Notes: generated by a model from the sequence alone, not told the origin. 64,000 nt of DNA from Thalassia testudinum (GCA_037157565.1 JAZHRO010000036.1:136144501-136208500), one strand, 5' to 3'. Counted from the stretch's first letter, positions 19,641 to 32,262 are shown. Made by a program: numbers and translations.

Positions 19641-22357
19641 TGATGGGAACACCATCATGAGCCATAACTAGCTCATTTTAACCTAATTAAGTCAGTAAAT
19701 GCTCCTACATAACTACCAAAGAGTCATAAGTCATTACATAATCATTCTGAGGGAAAAATAAGAAACTAGGGTTAAAATTGTAATTTTTCCAGCATAACAC
19801 GAATGCAGTACAACCATGTGTTTTCTCAGGGGTTGAATGAAGGTCAAATGATCTTAGAAAGCTAACAAGTGGGTTAAAACAATTAGAAAAGGGTTTGCAT
19901 CTTATCTGTGAATTAAATGACTTTTTGAAACCCTAAAAATAGACTCTCTTAATTAACTGAGGTTCTAATCAAGATAAAATTTAATTAAACCCTCTAAAAT
20001 TCATATAAAAATATTCTCTAGGGTTTGGAACCTTCAATTTGACGATCAGAACCTGTTTTGACCCAAAACAGAGTCACAGACATACATTTGCCCTAATTTG
20101 GATTTCTGCATAAATTACCTAGTCAAACATGGTCAAAATCAAAATACAACTTCACCATTAGATTCCTTATGTTCAAATTAGGTTTTTGCCAAAATTTCGA
20201 TCCAAGATAAGTTTGTCTTGACCTAGTTTGCAACTTGGTCCTGTTTGATTACATTTCTACCCTTACCTTTCAAAATCTTTTCAAAAAGACTCCTAACTTT
20301 TTCGTCGTTCAAACAAAAAGGTCCCTACCGCCATTAAACCTATTCCTACTTGCTCCGGCGACCTTAATTTGGAACAAATTGCCTGATTTCTTGATGAATC
20401 CCTTTTAAATTTGAAAGGGAAGTTCGTCATAAGATCCCCTTCCTTTTGAACCCAATCTCTCATGCGAACGCATGAGAGATTTGGGTCTCAAGGGATTTCC
20501 CAATACGGAAAGCCTTCCAAGCTTGGGAAGCTTGCTTCCCAAGCTCTAATTTTCCTTTGATGACCTATAAAAGAAAGCCTAGACCAGGCCGAACTCCCTA
20601 AGCTTGAATTCCAGCCGTGAAAACCCCTTTTCCTCCTTCCTCTCTCGACAGCGAAGCTCCACTGACTCCTCCTAACCTCTCTCATCATCTGACCACAAAA
20701 CCAGTGGCCAAATTCTCTTTCTCTCCCTCGTCTGCTCTTGGTCGTACCAGTAGGAGCCTCTCTACCTCCGTCGTCGTCGCTGTCCCCATCACCGGAGTAG
20801 CTTCTTCCCTAGCACCGACCTACCAATTCCAGTGTTGTTCTTCCCCTTTCATCCATTTATATTACGTTAGATTAGTTAGTTTGGCCTGTAGGTTTAGTTT
20901 CGTAACCAAAAAACCTGAAAATATCCTTGAAAATATCATTCGATGCCGCCACTCACCTCCGTCTTCCCCGTCTCCGACCACTCCTCCGACGAGGTGACTC
21001 CACTGCTACACAACTCCATCTACCTCGCCAAAACTTCCACAAGCTCTACCTCTCCACCCTCTTCAAAACCCCTCTCTTATCTTGCCATGTCATCCACCCA
21101 AACTCCCCGTCGACCAACCCACCTACACAACTTCATTTCTATCACCGTCCACCCTCATCCACACACAAAACTTCCCACGGACGCCGCCATCACATTCCAC
21201 ACCCTACGGCAATCCTCCTGAGCCTTTTAACTGGGGATTTTAACCCATTCTTTGTGTTTCAGGTATCACGTCGGAGCTCCATTGCAGCGTCATCCCTCTG
21301 ACGTCGTTCTTCGTGTTCAAGGACATGGTAGCCCCAGGTCTTCATTCCAGACCGTGCGGAAGAGCCCCAGGACCACTTCCAGGTGGCCAATTGAGGTCCT
21401 TGACCTTAGCAGCTACTTCAATTGGAGGAGATTTCCTTGCTGTAGGCACATGCGAAGAAGGTGGGCTGGATAGTCCCACATCATGGGATTTGGAAGCGGT
21501 ACAAGCGCATAAGTTGCAAAAGTGTTGAGGGCTTATTAACTCAACACAAGGGGGTGAGGTCCCCCATACCCTTCACCTGCCTCACCCGTGACACCTCCAC
21601 GTAGGTCTGGCTCTGACCCAATTACCTGCCTATGCCCGTGCACACCTTGGCTGCTACCCCACGCCGGTAGCCCTGGTCCCGGGAGCACTCTAGACTGATT
21701 ACCCGAAAACCCGGTACTGTGCATGGCTTTGTGAAGGAAGAAAAGTGGAAACCCAGAGAAGGAGAGAGAGTGCACGGGCAGGGGGTTTTGCTCTGAGAGG
21801 ATTTGGCTGACACTTAGCCAAAATTAAGGAACCTTCCCCCTCTCTGTGAAGAGTAGAGAAGCAAAGAAGAAAAAGAAAAGAAGCAGAAGAAGAAGGAAGG
21901 ATAAGGCAAGAAGAAGAGGAGAAGACCTGAGCCAAGAAGAAGGAAGAAGGTTTGGATAGTGTGGAGAAGAAGGAAAGCAAGAAGAAATAGAAAAAAATCA
22001 TAAAGGGGTACTGTAGCAACATCTTTTAAGACGTTTGATTGCAAAATCAGACGTCTAATCACATATTCCTGCCTTTGATTAAAGATTTGAGTAATTATTC
22101 TATGTGTTAGGCTTATAATTGGTGATCCAAATCGCCATTATTTTGTCTAGAATTCCTTTTTACTCTTCATATACTCATATTCTACATTGCAAATTAGATT
22201 TTGAGTAATTAATTGTGCTCATTTACATTAATTATTGAAATTAGTGTGTGTTCGACCTCGGACTTTCATATTCGAGTAATAAAATATATTTGTTTGAGCA
22301 CTATTTTGGCTATACTGTAATGCGACAATCTTAAAACATCGATTTAGTGCACGAGCA
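19641..22357 (+). repeat. A2 5' LTR (2717 bp)
   Basis: It starts TGATGGGAACACCATCA (a perfect hairpin) and ends GAGCA. It aligns along its length with the split 3' LTR. It carries the promoter at 20520-20573 and, in the transcribed part, a 92-codon open frame (20943-21221) also open in the other LTR, but with mostly amino-acid-changing differences and no known likeness. A purine-rich stretch spans about 21840-21990. Two ACGT-type motifs lie near 22026-22055. Confidence 0.9.
20520..20573 (+). promoter_or_regulatory. A2 LTR core promoter: palindrome plus TATA box
   Basis: AGCTTGGGAAGC (20520-20531) and its inverse GCTTCCCAAGCT (20534-20545) are separated by 2 bp. CTATAAAAG follows at 20565-20573. 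The other LTR repeats this at 33177-33200 and 33221-33229. Confidence 0.65.
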
Positions 22358-22362
22358 TTTTT

Positions 22363-22380
22363 TGGCACCGTTACCAGGGA
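22363..22380 (+). other. A2 primer-binding site (tRNA-Asp type)
   Basis: TGGCACCGTTACCAGGGA matches the complement of the tRNA-Asp 3' end with three substitutions, five bases after the LTR end. Confidence 0.88.
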
Positions 22381-23551
22381 GCAGCGTGCAATTTACCACT
22401 ATTCTCTACATTATTTGATTATATTGGAGCACTAACTTGCCCTATTTGCTTTCTTGTAATTTTGCGAGGTACTTCACAAGGAGATCTTCCACGCAAAACA
22501 ACCACACTAGGGTAGGTAACTTTTCCATTCTTCCCTAATTAACCTCCTAATCTTGGGAAGACAAAGGAAACAATTAATTAGGAAACACCTGCCTTATTTC
22601 ATAGTAATCATCATTTAAAGGGCAAATTCCTGATTTGCGAAATTCTTTTCAGATCTCATTGAGTTGAAGCGATTCTGTTTAGAGATCCTACCCTAAATTT
22701 CCTGTGCCTATTAGGGACTACGTTTAATTTCTAATCACTTTTGGGCTAACACACTTCTTGCTTGATGCCCAAAGTGAATATATCAAGATCAATTGGACTT
22801 GGAAATAAAGCCAATTAGGGTTTCTGCATTAGGGTTTTGAAGTGCTAATACACATGTTTGCTTGAATTAAAGGAAAGTTACCCTCTCACATTTGTGTGCT
22901 ACCCAAACCCTCAAATTGAAAAGATCTAATCAAGAAAAATCTTAAAAATAGGCTTTAATTCACTTGAACCCTAAAAATCCTTGGACCTAATAATCTGGGA
23001 ATCAAATCAGGGTGAGTTCTAGGTCTTGACCTAGATCTCATTCTGCCATCTTTAGGGCAGGTCAGGTGAAGTTGGTCTACATTATAGGCCAACCAACCTC
23101 CAAATTTGGTCACAAGTTCAAATTAACTTCTAAATCAAGTGAAAATCAAGGCACAAACTAGGACCTAAAATTGGTAGACTTAAGGACTTAAGTTCGTACA
23201 ATCTGGTCTATCTGGACCCTTAGTGACAAGGAAAGACGGGTAGGGGAAACCCTGTAACCCCTTGGGACGCTCTACCGTGTAGGGGTCTTTGCGGGGCTCT
23301 CCCTTCCTGGCTATCCAGGTACTTCTCAGGTGTGCGAATTTCTGATTCAGAGGTATCATCTGCCTTGAAATTGCCTTAGTCATCCCAAAATCTTTGGGTG
23401 CTTTGATTGGGTCAATCTCACATCCACTCCCTCATCCCTTCTATTTAGAGCACACACACAGATTTCCTTGGGAATCTTTTTCAGATCTAATCAATTTCGA
23501 TCTAATCTTGAATTTTGATTCTACATCTTGATTCCACCATCTGATTCAAAA
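22381..23551 (+). other. A2 leader
   Basis: Untranslated sequence between PBS and ORF, alignable to A1 11293-12461. The best conserved block is about 23215-23305. No gene is seen. Confidence 0.6.
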
Positions 23552-25306
23552 ATGCAGCCTACCTACTTAGGGAAACCATTTAAGAAACCTAAATCTCAAA
23601 TATCCATGAAAGATAGAATGGTTGAGGATACCCTTAGATTTTATGAGATTGATGACAAAACCTCAAAACCAATTGAAGACATTTCGGTTAATATATCGAT
23701 AACAACCACCTTCATCATAAACTGTGCCCAAGTAATTATAACACAAGTAACAAATGGATCCACCCGGGATGTTCTCATGACAGGATACATTGAGTTAGAA
23801 AAATTACATAACTTTGAATACCTCCAATACATGACAAATCCTATATTTTGGGAAAGACACCAAGATGATCTTAAAAAACAGGAAGAGATGATAAAATTAT
23901 TAAAGTAGATTATCAATGAAAAATACTCGTACATCCCTCGAACATTTAATAATACTGAGGATCCATCTGATTTTCTAAATCACGGGTTCAAGAATCAAGG
24001 TTGTTGTGGACCTCCAGCCCAAATGGAATATGATCAACCTAATATACAGATTGATACGCCTGACCTTGAGATGGGTTGGGAGGATCCAATTGTAGGAGAA
24101 CACGATTTTGAGCCAGCCCTAGAAAACCAAAACCCTGGTTCGCCAAGCATAGAATGCCTAGACTCCTATGATAATGAGATTGAATCAGAACCTCTCAAGG
24201 GTGTAAATTCTACTCCTTACTCTGATAAGGTGACCCTCGAGAGCAATTCTGAGATCCCTATAGAGCCCAACCTAGATTCTAATGATCCAACCCACACCCT
24301 TAGCCTAGAATCTGGATCTGAACCTTCTTGGGATAATTACAAGGCCCCATGTGACGAAAATCAGAGTTTGAATTTGGATTATGATTCTAGGCCTTTATTT
24401 GATGAATTTACCTCTCCAACATCCTCAGAAATACAGATTGGTTTTTTGGAAGTCACGCCGATCTACGATACAGAAACTGAGTTGGAGGAGTTGGGTTTTG
24501 ATTGGGTCTTCCCTACAAGCCAAAAACCCGAGCCCAGACCCAATAGGGACACCTTTTTGTGCTTAGAATCTGAGAATAGGCTAGATCCAAGGCAGGTTGC
24601 TGAGTCTACATCTTGTGATTTATTTTGTGGTGGAACCTCTAATCTCGAATCAAATTCAGAACTTGATTCTCGCAAATTCTCTGACGATTTCGAATCTTAC
24701 TATGATTCTGAAGAACCATTGTTTCCTGAAGACTATGAGCCAATCTACGACCTCGGCATACATGATCCATTCTTCGACTCTGACTCTGAGGTCCCTGATC
24801 CCAAGATCACTGATTCAAAATAAGGTTCCATTAAGATGGAATCATTTCTTTTTGATCCTCAAGAATAAAAAACAAAGAGTGCCGAGAGTGACTACAACCC
24901 AAAGTTCGAATCTTTTCTTGACTCAGACTTTCTTCATCCTATAAACACTCTTCAGGCATTTACCTTTCAGTTTGATGGCTATTATGAGGACTCTCTAAAT
25001 GAACCCATTTTTGAATCCTCACTAGAAGATCCCTCATACACAATTTTTATTAATGCCACCTCTTCAATATATGCAGAACCTGCCCAAACCCGTTCTCAAC
25101 CCCGACCCACAACCGGAATCAATTTCTACTCTAATTCTCCTCTAAATCCGGTTGTAGATGATTCTCCTCCACATTCAAATCGAGTTTCAAACTTCGATCA
25201 AACTACAAAACATGCCCCATCCTTCTCTGATCACTCTCATAGGGATCTCACATCTTCCAGTGATTCCTTTGAGGATCCCTACTCTGACCAGGCTAATCCG
25301 ACTTAG
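23552..25306 (+). pseudogene. A2 acidic Ser-rich protein of unknown function
   Basis: One frame of 585 codons from ATG 23552 to TAG 25306, broken only by in-frame stops (23906-23908, 24821-24823 and about 24866). Residues 1-120 are mixed-charge and probably helical (NPIFWERHQDD near 105-115). Residues 150-420 are strongly acidic and Ser/Pro-rich with blocks LEELGFDWVFP, FCGGTSNLES and RKFSDDFESY. The C-terminal part continues Ser/Asp/Pro-rich. A1 encodes the same protein on the minus strand, with clear block conservation across two subfamilies. No Gag major-homology, zinc knuckle, protease, RT or membrane segment is seen. It stands where gag-pol would be. I do not recognise the family; a diverged Gag-like or packaging protein is possible. 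Confidence 0.68.
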
Positions 25307-25785
25307 CCAAACCCTGGATTCACACTTCCACATCTCTTGATCTATATCTATCAACCTATCAGATTAATTGGGTTTGGGCTGCATCATCAGCCTGCTGATC
25401 TGAACAAGCACCTGGTTAGACCAACCAGGCTATTAATCAAGGTGTTTGTTCTGCAAAACTCGTCTAATTTCACCACTCCTTCTCCATACCATTTTCCGCT
25501 TGACTGAAGGCATTGAATTTAGCACTTAACGGGAGGCAACCCGTCATTCCAAAAAACACGAGATCCTTCTGATTATCCTTCTGTACTTCACGTCTATTGC
25601 ACCCTTAGTTCAAGTTTAGAATAGTTGATCCCACCTTTGGTACTCATACCAAGGCTTGAAATAGTCTGCAACAGTCATTCCCGACCCATTCGCCCACCTG
25701 ATAATCCTGTTCTAATTCCTGAACCCAAAACTATTTCACACCCTTCGTTTACAATGAAGACATTGCAAAACTTAGGCATGGGGGG
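25307..25785 (+). other. A2 3' non-coding region, first part, with internal PPT block
   Basis: No gene is seen. The block 25754-25785 (GAAGACATTGCAAAACTTAGG then CATGGGGGG) copies the terminal PPT core. E inserted exactly into its G run. Continues at 30912. Confidence 0.6.
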
Positions 25786-25870
25786 TAATAAGAATCTTTT
25801 GCGACATGTGTTAATTAGTCAAGTTAATCAATCAATCGCTTCACAAACAAACATTGTTGTCGGGTTTTAA

Positions 25871-25888
25871 TCCCTAGCAACGGCATTA
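25871..25888 (-). other. E primer-binding site
   Basis: On minus it reads AATGCCGTTGCTAGGGA, matching the tRNA-Asp-type PBS core GCCGTTGCCGGGGA with two changes, a few bases inside an LTR-like end at 25895. Confidence 0.6.
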
Positions 25889-25894
25889 AAAAAA

Positions 25895-28800
25895 TGAAAT
25901 GAAACAATCAATCGACCCACGGTTCGTATCAAAAATTCGTCCTTGTTGTAATATATGTCATAAATATAAACCGTTATTGCATCGCTTTTTATTTAATTTA
26001 CATAATTTTTACTGGTTTATTCCAGGTCATTCACTGAGAGGCAGTTATCAATATACATCACTCTCTAAGTCCAAGATTATTCTTTAATTCCAAAAAGATA
26101 AGTTTTATATACAATAAAGACTGAATAAATGAATGAATCAATAATGAATTAATAATTTAATTATGTACAAAAAGAATCAATTAAAATGCTTGCAAAAACC
26201 TAATTACAATCAAGCATCAAATACTACATAAATATACTCTATACTATCTACTTATAAGTTATATTACTAATACTTACATATATGTACAATACTAAGTAAT
26301 AATACATATCATATTAACTTACCTTAATATACTAACATATATAATAACATATATAGGAGCTACAGCGACAGATACAAGCGTTGCTAAACCCAAAAAAAAC
26401 TATATACAAGTTCTAAAGTAGAAACTAGGGTCTATAGCGACACTTATTTTACCTTTAGCGATGGTTTATTCTATCAGTAAAAATATGAAGTTACTTTTAT
26501 ACATATATATATATAGCTGTACTACTTACCTATACATACTATATGACTTATTATTTACTTATACATATTATTTACATATACTATACATACGGATATACAT
26601 ATACACATACTTCTTCTCTGTTACACCTCTCTGTCTTCTCTGTTTTCTTCTTAAGTCATTAGGGCCCTTTTACTTAGCAAAAATTTGTTTAATTGGCAGG
26701 CACACCTTTCGAGGGATACACAACACCTGAGGTGGGTGGGACCAGACCTCTACTAGATATACCCTAGTTTCTTAATTAGGCCGATTAATCACGTTTTCAG
26801 CTCATTACTAGGCTTAATCAAGCCCTAGCACAGTGTTGGGCCCCTAGCCCACACTGCATCTCAAATATCATCACAATGCATGCTCAGTATCGGATCAAAG
26901 GTAAGGGTATGTTCAGTTGTTGTTCGTCGAGCGCTTGACGACTGAACTTCCTACGTAACTTATTCAATTTATAGCGCTACGAGTGCTTTTCAGTTCATGA
27001 TGGGGCGTTATTTGAGCGTCGCATCTGCGGTGAAATTCAGCTTCTGCTGTGTTGATTTAAGGTCTTTGGCCCTCAATTCGAGGGCCATAATTTATTATAA
27101 AATAAAATTAAATTATAGGATAATAAAGTATTTACATAATACTACTTAATTGTACAATTAATTTATAAATTTAATTATATTTATTATATAAATAAATTCG
27201 ACAAAGTATACAGTTTATACATACTTAATTTTAGGTTTTATTCCTTAATTACATATAAATTAGTTTTCATATGGTCAAATTGACCTTATACCGAATTAGT
27301 AAATATGTTAAAGTATTTAATAGATATTTTTTTTGTATTTTAAAAACTTTATTTCTAATTTATTTACATTTAAATAGCATAATTTTAGACTATTTTATTT
27401 GTAATTTAAGTTTAAATTGTATAAACATTATAAATATACTTAAATTAGGTTAATTTACTTAAAATACAATAGTATAACTATACAGTATCAGTTAACTTAG
27501 TTTTAACTTAAATTACTAATTTATTTGAATTTAATCTAATAACTTAACTAGTAACATAATAAATAAATTATTTATTCTAGATATATAATTAAATTAAGGT
27601 ACAGGGTTTAATATGTTTATAATATACATATAAATACGTATATACAGTATTATAACTTAATATGGTTATTTATAGTGTTTACTAATTTATATAGCCTAAT
27701 AGTACATATGTGTTAGTTTAATTAATAAGCAATTATATGATTTAGTTATATATAGTTTAATCTAACTTAAATACTTAATTTATATACTACAATATATACC
27801 TAAGCTATTTATACCCTACATATGTATAATTTACATTAAAGATAAATAAGCTTTACAATATAGCTTATATATACACCTATATACATAGTATATAAAGGAT
27901 TTTTAGGTGTTTTTTGAGCTTTTTTTAGCTTTTTATGGGTTTTATATATGTTATGGAGGTAGGAGAAGAGAGGGAAAGAAATAGATGAGAAGGAGATGTT
28001 TTTGGTCTTTTCATGTATAGTTTCTTTTATTAAGTTCCATGGTATACAGAACCATCGGTTAGTATGTTCTACCAAGCTGGGGGTTCGGAATACTATGAAA
28101 GTTGGTATGCATTTAGGGAAATACTTAATCTTCAATCAAACAGGTTTATTTTATTTTTTTATAATTTTTATATAGTTTTTATTTAATTCCGAACTTCACT
28201 CATCCTAAGCCTTTAAAGGGTTGTCTAGTGTGTCCTAAAGGCTAGAATGGGACCTAGGGTGTCTTGACAGGCAGTGAACTGCCTTGAACAAATTCAGTAT
28301 GATACATGGAAGGGATGTATGCAATTAAGCACACAAATCAATGTATATTTCAATTATTACACTTAATGGACAGTTGGGCTTAATAGTTAGCTGAGAAAGG
28401 ATTTAAATAAATATTTCAAGCATTCAAAGGATGTTAAAAATCAATTACAATATAGGAAAGCTTGTATACAACTCATATACAACCATTACACACAAGTCAG
28501 CTATTAACAGACTACAACCAATGCCTACAGTCCACTGATCTCTCAAGCAAAAATTGCAGCAACAGAAACTCAACAGCAGAGCAGAAGACAGCTGTTGGAA
28601 CAACTCCTACTGGAAATTAACAGAACTAACACTGGACTCCAATCACTGCAGTCGGCTAGACTCTTCTTCAGAAGTCTTAATTGCTGCTGCAGTTAAGATA
28701 GTCTTCAGAGTATAATCTTGCAGCAGGGATTGGACAGAACCTAAATCCAGTTACCTAATAGCTTGAATCAGCCAATCAAATTCTAGATCAGACTATAGAC

Positions 28801-30911
28801 AACCTGATCACGAATTTAAAGTGATTGTTTCAGGAATACTTAGATGGGTTTTAGGGGAAATGTAGCTGCACTTGCAGCAAATTGCTATAAGTCTGGGATT
28901 TGCACACACAAAACAGAAATCACAAATTCTATCAAAAACAATCTGACAAGGGTTTCAATTCATATAAAAACCAATCAGAAATACAAGTCAAGATCCCTTG
29001 GCAGTAACATCTTATCAAATCAAATTAAAATAAAAGCTGATCTAACTCTTTCTAATGCTATAGACAGCATGTAGAAAGAGTTAAATCTGTCCACCTAAAA
29101 CACTAACTCAAAATCCCAGAATGCTAAAACCTTAAGGAATATGGAGAATTCCTTAGCTTAGAAAATCTGAATTGCCCTAAAACAAATAAAAGATGCACGG
29201 TAGAGTCTCAAATAAACTAAGTGATTTTCATTGGCTCTATAATGCGTTAAAGACATTCAATTTCTCACGAAAATCTAGATCAGATTATGGCTCATTTGAG
29301 TTGAATTCTGATCTCAGAATCACCTCAGATTTCTAGCCAAACAGTGAATCGCAATCAAAATATTTCAGTTTGCTAGATCCAAGCATTCAAAGCTCAATTA
29401 GTTAAAAATCTTTACAATCCAAATTCAACACAAATCCAGGGAACCAGTTCTCTTTTAAGCTCAGATCAGGGGCTTTTGTGACAAAAATGAGATGAATGGG
29501 AAGCCCCTAATGTGATTTTCGATGCTAATTTCAGATCCGAGGTTAGAAACCAATCAGATCTGAAATTAGATCTAATGACGAGGTGAATTGCGAGATACAA
29601 ATCACGGGAATCAGAAGCGATATGGAAAATGTGTAGAGGGAGAAAAATGGTCAATGATGACTGTGTGAAAACGTCCCCTCTGATCTGGAATGATCAGAGG
29701 AGGTGAGGGGGTGTTCTAATCTAAATCTACTCCTAATGCTAAACTAACAGATCAGTAGATCAATCGCTAATTCTAATTCTAATTCAACTCTAATATGCCT
29801 AACTAAAGCTACAACTAACCTACAAAGTAGTAAAACTACTTTAATTGGACGAATGGGACCTGTGGGTCTCCACCCAGCGAATGGAGAGGAAGAAGGGAGG
29901 GGGAGCTCCAACGAATGAAAAGCTTGCTAGTGAAGCTTCTGGGTCGTCCTCAGGCGTACGTCATCCTTAGCGACGAGAAGGAAAAGGAAGTGGAAAGCTA
30001 CATCTCTGTCACAGGTGTAGTGTTCGAACAGATTAGGAGAATTGGAGGGGAAGAAAGGATCGCACTCAAGGAAGTAGGAAAGGAGGCGATCCATTACACA
30101 CGTGACCACTGAGGTGCTTAAGTAGCGATTGCAGTGATTCCAGGCACCGCGCGAGTGAGATTACTCGATAAGGGCACTAGCAGCGGGGATGAAGTGAGCA
30201 AGCACATGCGGTTGCCAACTCAAAATTTGACTGTAGGATGAGATCTGGGGGTAATGGTAAGCACATGTGCCAATTCGCACGAAGCTTCAAATCAAAATGA
30301 GCCGCAGATCATGATTAATGAGAGAACGGATGGTCCAGATGGTGCGGGTTCTTCGCGTGCTATAGTGCACGCATGGGAAGTAGCAGGTGCCGGGTTTCTT
30401 TTGGGTAAATTGCAGGGAGGCCCCTCTGCGAAGGCGTAGAAGATCTGCACATGAACCCGTAAGTGGTAGAAAGTAGTTACATAGTGGTCCTTAAGGGCTT
30501 TCAAAAATGTCCCTACAGGTTACAAATAGGTCCTAGGAAGTTTTTTAATGAAGGAAATGCGATGCATAAAGGACATAAATGTAAATCTTCAATTTTAAGG
30601 CCTTAATGATGTCCAAATGCCTTCAAGTTTTTATATGTGCTTAATTGAACTTTTGAGAAGTTAAATATACTTTTGATTTAAACTTTTAAACTTGTTTGTG
30701 TGTTCAATTAACATTTGGATCACCATTTGACCTTTTTCTTAAGAATATCTCATTTTATTACCTAATTATGCAATCTTAACACAGAATTAATGTTTTAAGT
30801 ATTTTTCTTTGATTCCCACACTTAACCCCTTTTATGTGTTAATTTGACATTGTTTAACCTAGTTTCTAACTTAACTTTAGCTTTTTAGCTATGATGAATA
30901 GCCACTCATTA
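25895..30911 (-). repeat. E LTR-like region
   Basis: The minus-strand start TAATGA...TCATCA keeps the terminal hairpin seen in A1 and A2 if its second base was G. Base composition changes sharply: AT-rich 26100-26590, mixed 26590-27110, AT-rich 27110-28200, mixed 28200-29800, GC-richer 29880-30450. Near 26360-26460 TAGCGAC/GTTGCTAAA-like motifs recall the promoter repeats of G, B and C. No gene can be supported. Confidence 0.4.
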
Positions 30912-32262
30912 GGGGGGTGATAAAGTGCAACATACAAAAAATTCACAGTTTGGAAGGATTGTCACAAAAAAAGCACATATTCCAAAAACCAAGAAAAAAA
31001 TAAAAAAATTGAAAAAAGAACAAAAATGGAAGAAGGGAGGAAAATTTGAATTGATTGCATATCATTTGAGGAGAAAGGGGAAGGAGATAAAATTGATAAA
31101 ATGGAGCACAATTTGAAAAGAAAAGAAGAAAAAGGGATAGTCATTGGTAAAAGATTAAGGAATTGACTTAGCTCTAGACCAAATCAAAAGAAAGAAAATG
31201 AAAGACAAAAAGTGCTAAAGAAACAAAAAGAGATTAGTAGGAACGCTGATCTTAGGCCTCTTGGGCTGTAAACCTAGGCTTAAAAATTTAAGTATCCGCT
31301 AAGATCTGGATAGTCCTCAAGAGGTTGGGGAAAATGCGAAGCTTAAGTATTAGGTCTAAGGCTTATGGATTATTCAACCTCGTTAACTGACCTCTGGTTT
31401 GCAGGACTCGGTAACCTAAGCACCTCAATCCACACACAGTTTGCTTTAGTGCACCTAAGTATCAAAATCACGCAAATGCGTTAAATCTGTTATGAAAGAA
31501 AGGTTACCTAGATTAGGAGCGGCTGATCAACACAAGTTGATTTGGATGAGTTCCCAGCATGGAGAGGCGAGAAATTCCAGTCGAAGATCCGCAATAACAT
31601 ATCGTCTCTTCGGTGCTTGTCTCCTAGGATATCTAAATATCCTATTGGGAGCATGTAATCACCTTATGCTGGTTCAGATGCCATGGGTGACATTATCTCA
31701 AAATGTCGATTGCCAGGGTCTAAATTTAGCTACAGAATGCCATGGGCGGGATTATCTCAAAATCTCGAAAGCTAGGATTCTGGGGGTTGCCATGGGCAGT
31801 GCTATCTCAAAGCATCGATTGCCAAGGACCCTGCGAGGATTGATGGTGGGAATTATGAATCCGATACAGATCGTGTTGTAAAGCTAATTCGAAGCTAGAA
31901 ATAAAAAGAAAAGAGAGAGAAAACTTTCCAAAAACAAAGAAAAATTCCTCTATCTCTCTCTGACAAAAATGCACTACAAACTAAACCTAGGCTAAAACAT
32001 GTTACAAGCATGGGTGCTTTAACCACGGAGTTCAATGAACTTTAGGTTAGTTCCTATGGGCCTTAGAAACCTTCGTGGTGGACTAAGGCTAGAGCCGGTC
32101 AGGTCCAGATCTTGGTTGGTACTTGAGTACCTCTAGGTCTACCATTGGCATTCTAACCTAATCTACAAAAGAAAGCACACATCAGAGCTTTTAAGCATCA
32201 AAAGACATATGGTCTAGAATCAAAGTTAATACCATGAAATTTTGCTACAGGACTAGCAAAAG
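30912..32262 (+). other. A2 3' non-coding region, second part, with stem-loop array
   Basis: It continues 25785. An A/G-rich stretch (30930-31140), as in A1, is followed by the stem-loop repeats at 31680-31830. An open frame at 31492-31881 runs through the repeats but is not conserved as protein in A1. Confidence 0.6.
31680..31830 (+). repeat. A2 tandem stem-loop repeats (3 units)
   Basis: Units start at GCCATGGG (31680, 31739, 31789). Each holds a hairpin with the same loop ATCTCAA: GACATT/AATGTC (31689-31707), GGGATT/AATCTC (31748-31766) and GTGCT/AGCAT (31799-31815). Stem sequences differ but stay paired. A1 has the same three units. Confidence 0.75.

Larger units (their letters stand above)
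25786..30911 (-). mobile_element. E: single-LTR Ty3-type insertion with a PBS
   Basis: It is flanked by GGGGGG on both sides (25780-25785 and 30912-30917) within a tract that A1 has uninterrupted. On minus it reads an LTR (30911 to 25895), then a PBS-like site (25888-25871), then only about 85 bases before its end. The termini are inverse-related (TAATAAG left, CTCATTA right). No coding region or second LTR is present. The 5-kb LTR is very AT-rich from about 26100 to 28200 and may hide further insertions. Small open frames inside (e.g. 26461-26730) reflect AT content. Confidence 0.5.

Noticed and set aside
20943..21221. 92-codon ORF in the A2 5' LTR, also open at 33595-33873 in the 3' LTR, preceding an intron-like TTTGTGTTTCAG
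   Set aside because: Both copies are LTR sequence. Differences between them mostly change amino acids, and no known protein is recognised. Being open in both LTRs follows from their common origin.
21699..22062. Hydrophobic minus-strand ORFs resembling a membrane protein (also at 42094-42457)
   Set aside because: They are the complement of a purine-rich stretch in the A2 LTR; Phe/Leu/Ser-rich translations are an artefact of that composition.
26100..28200. AT-rich segment as organellar DNA or a matrix-attachment region
   Set aside because: No organellar gene is recognisable; AT-richness alone cannot support either call.
31492..31881. 129-codon ORF in the A2 3' region
   Set aside because: It runs through the stem-loop repeats; the aligned A1 region does not keep the frame.
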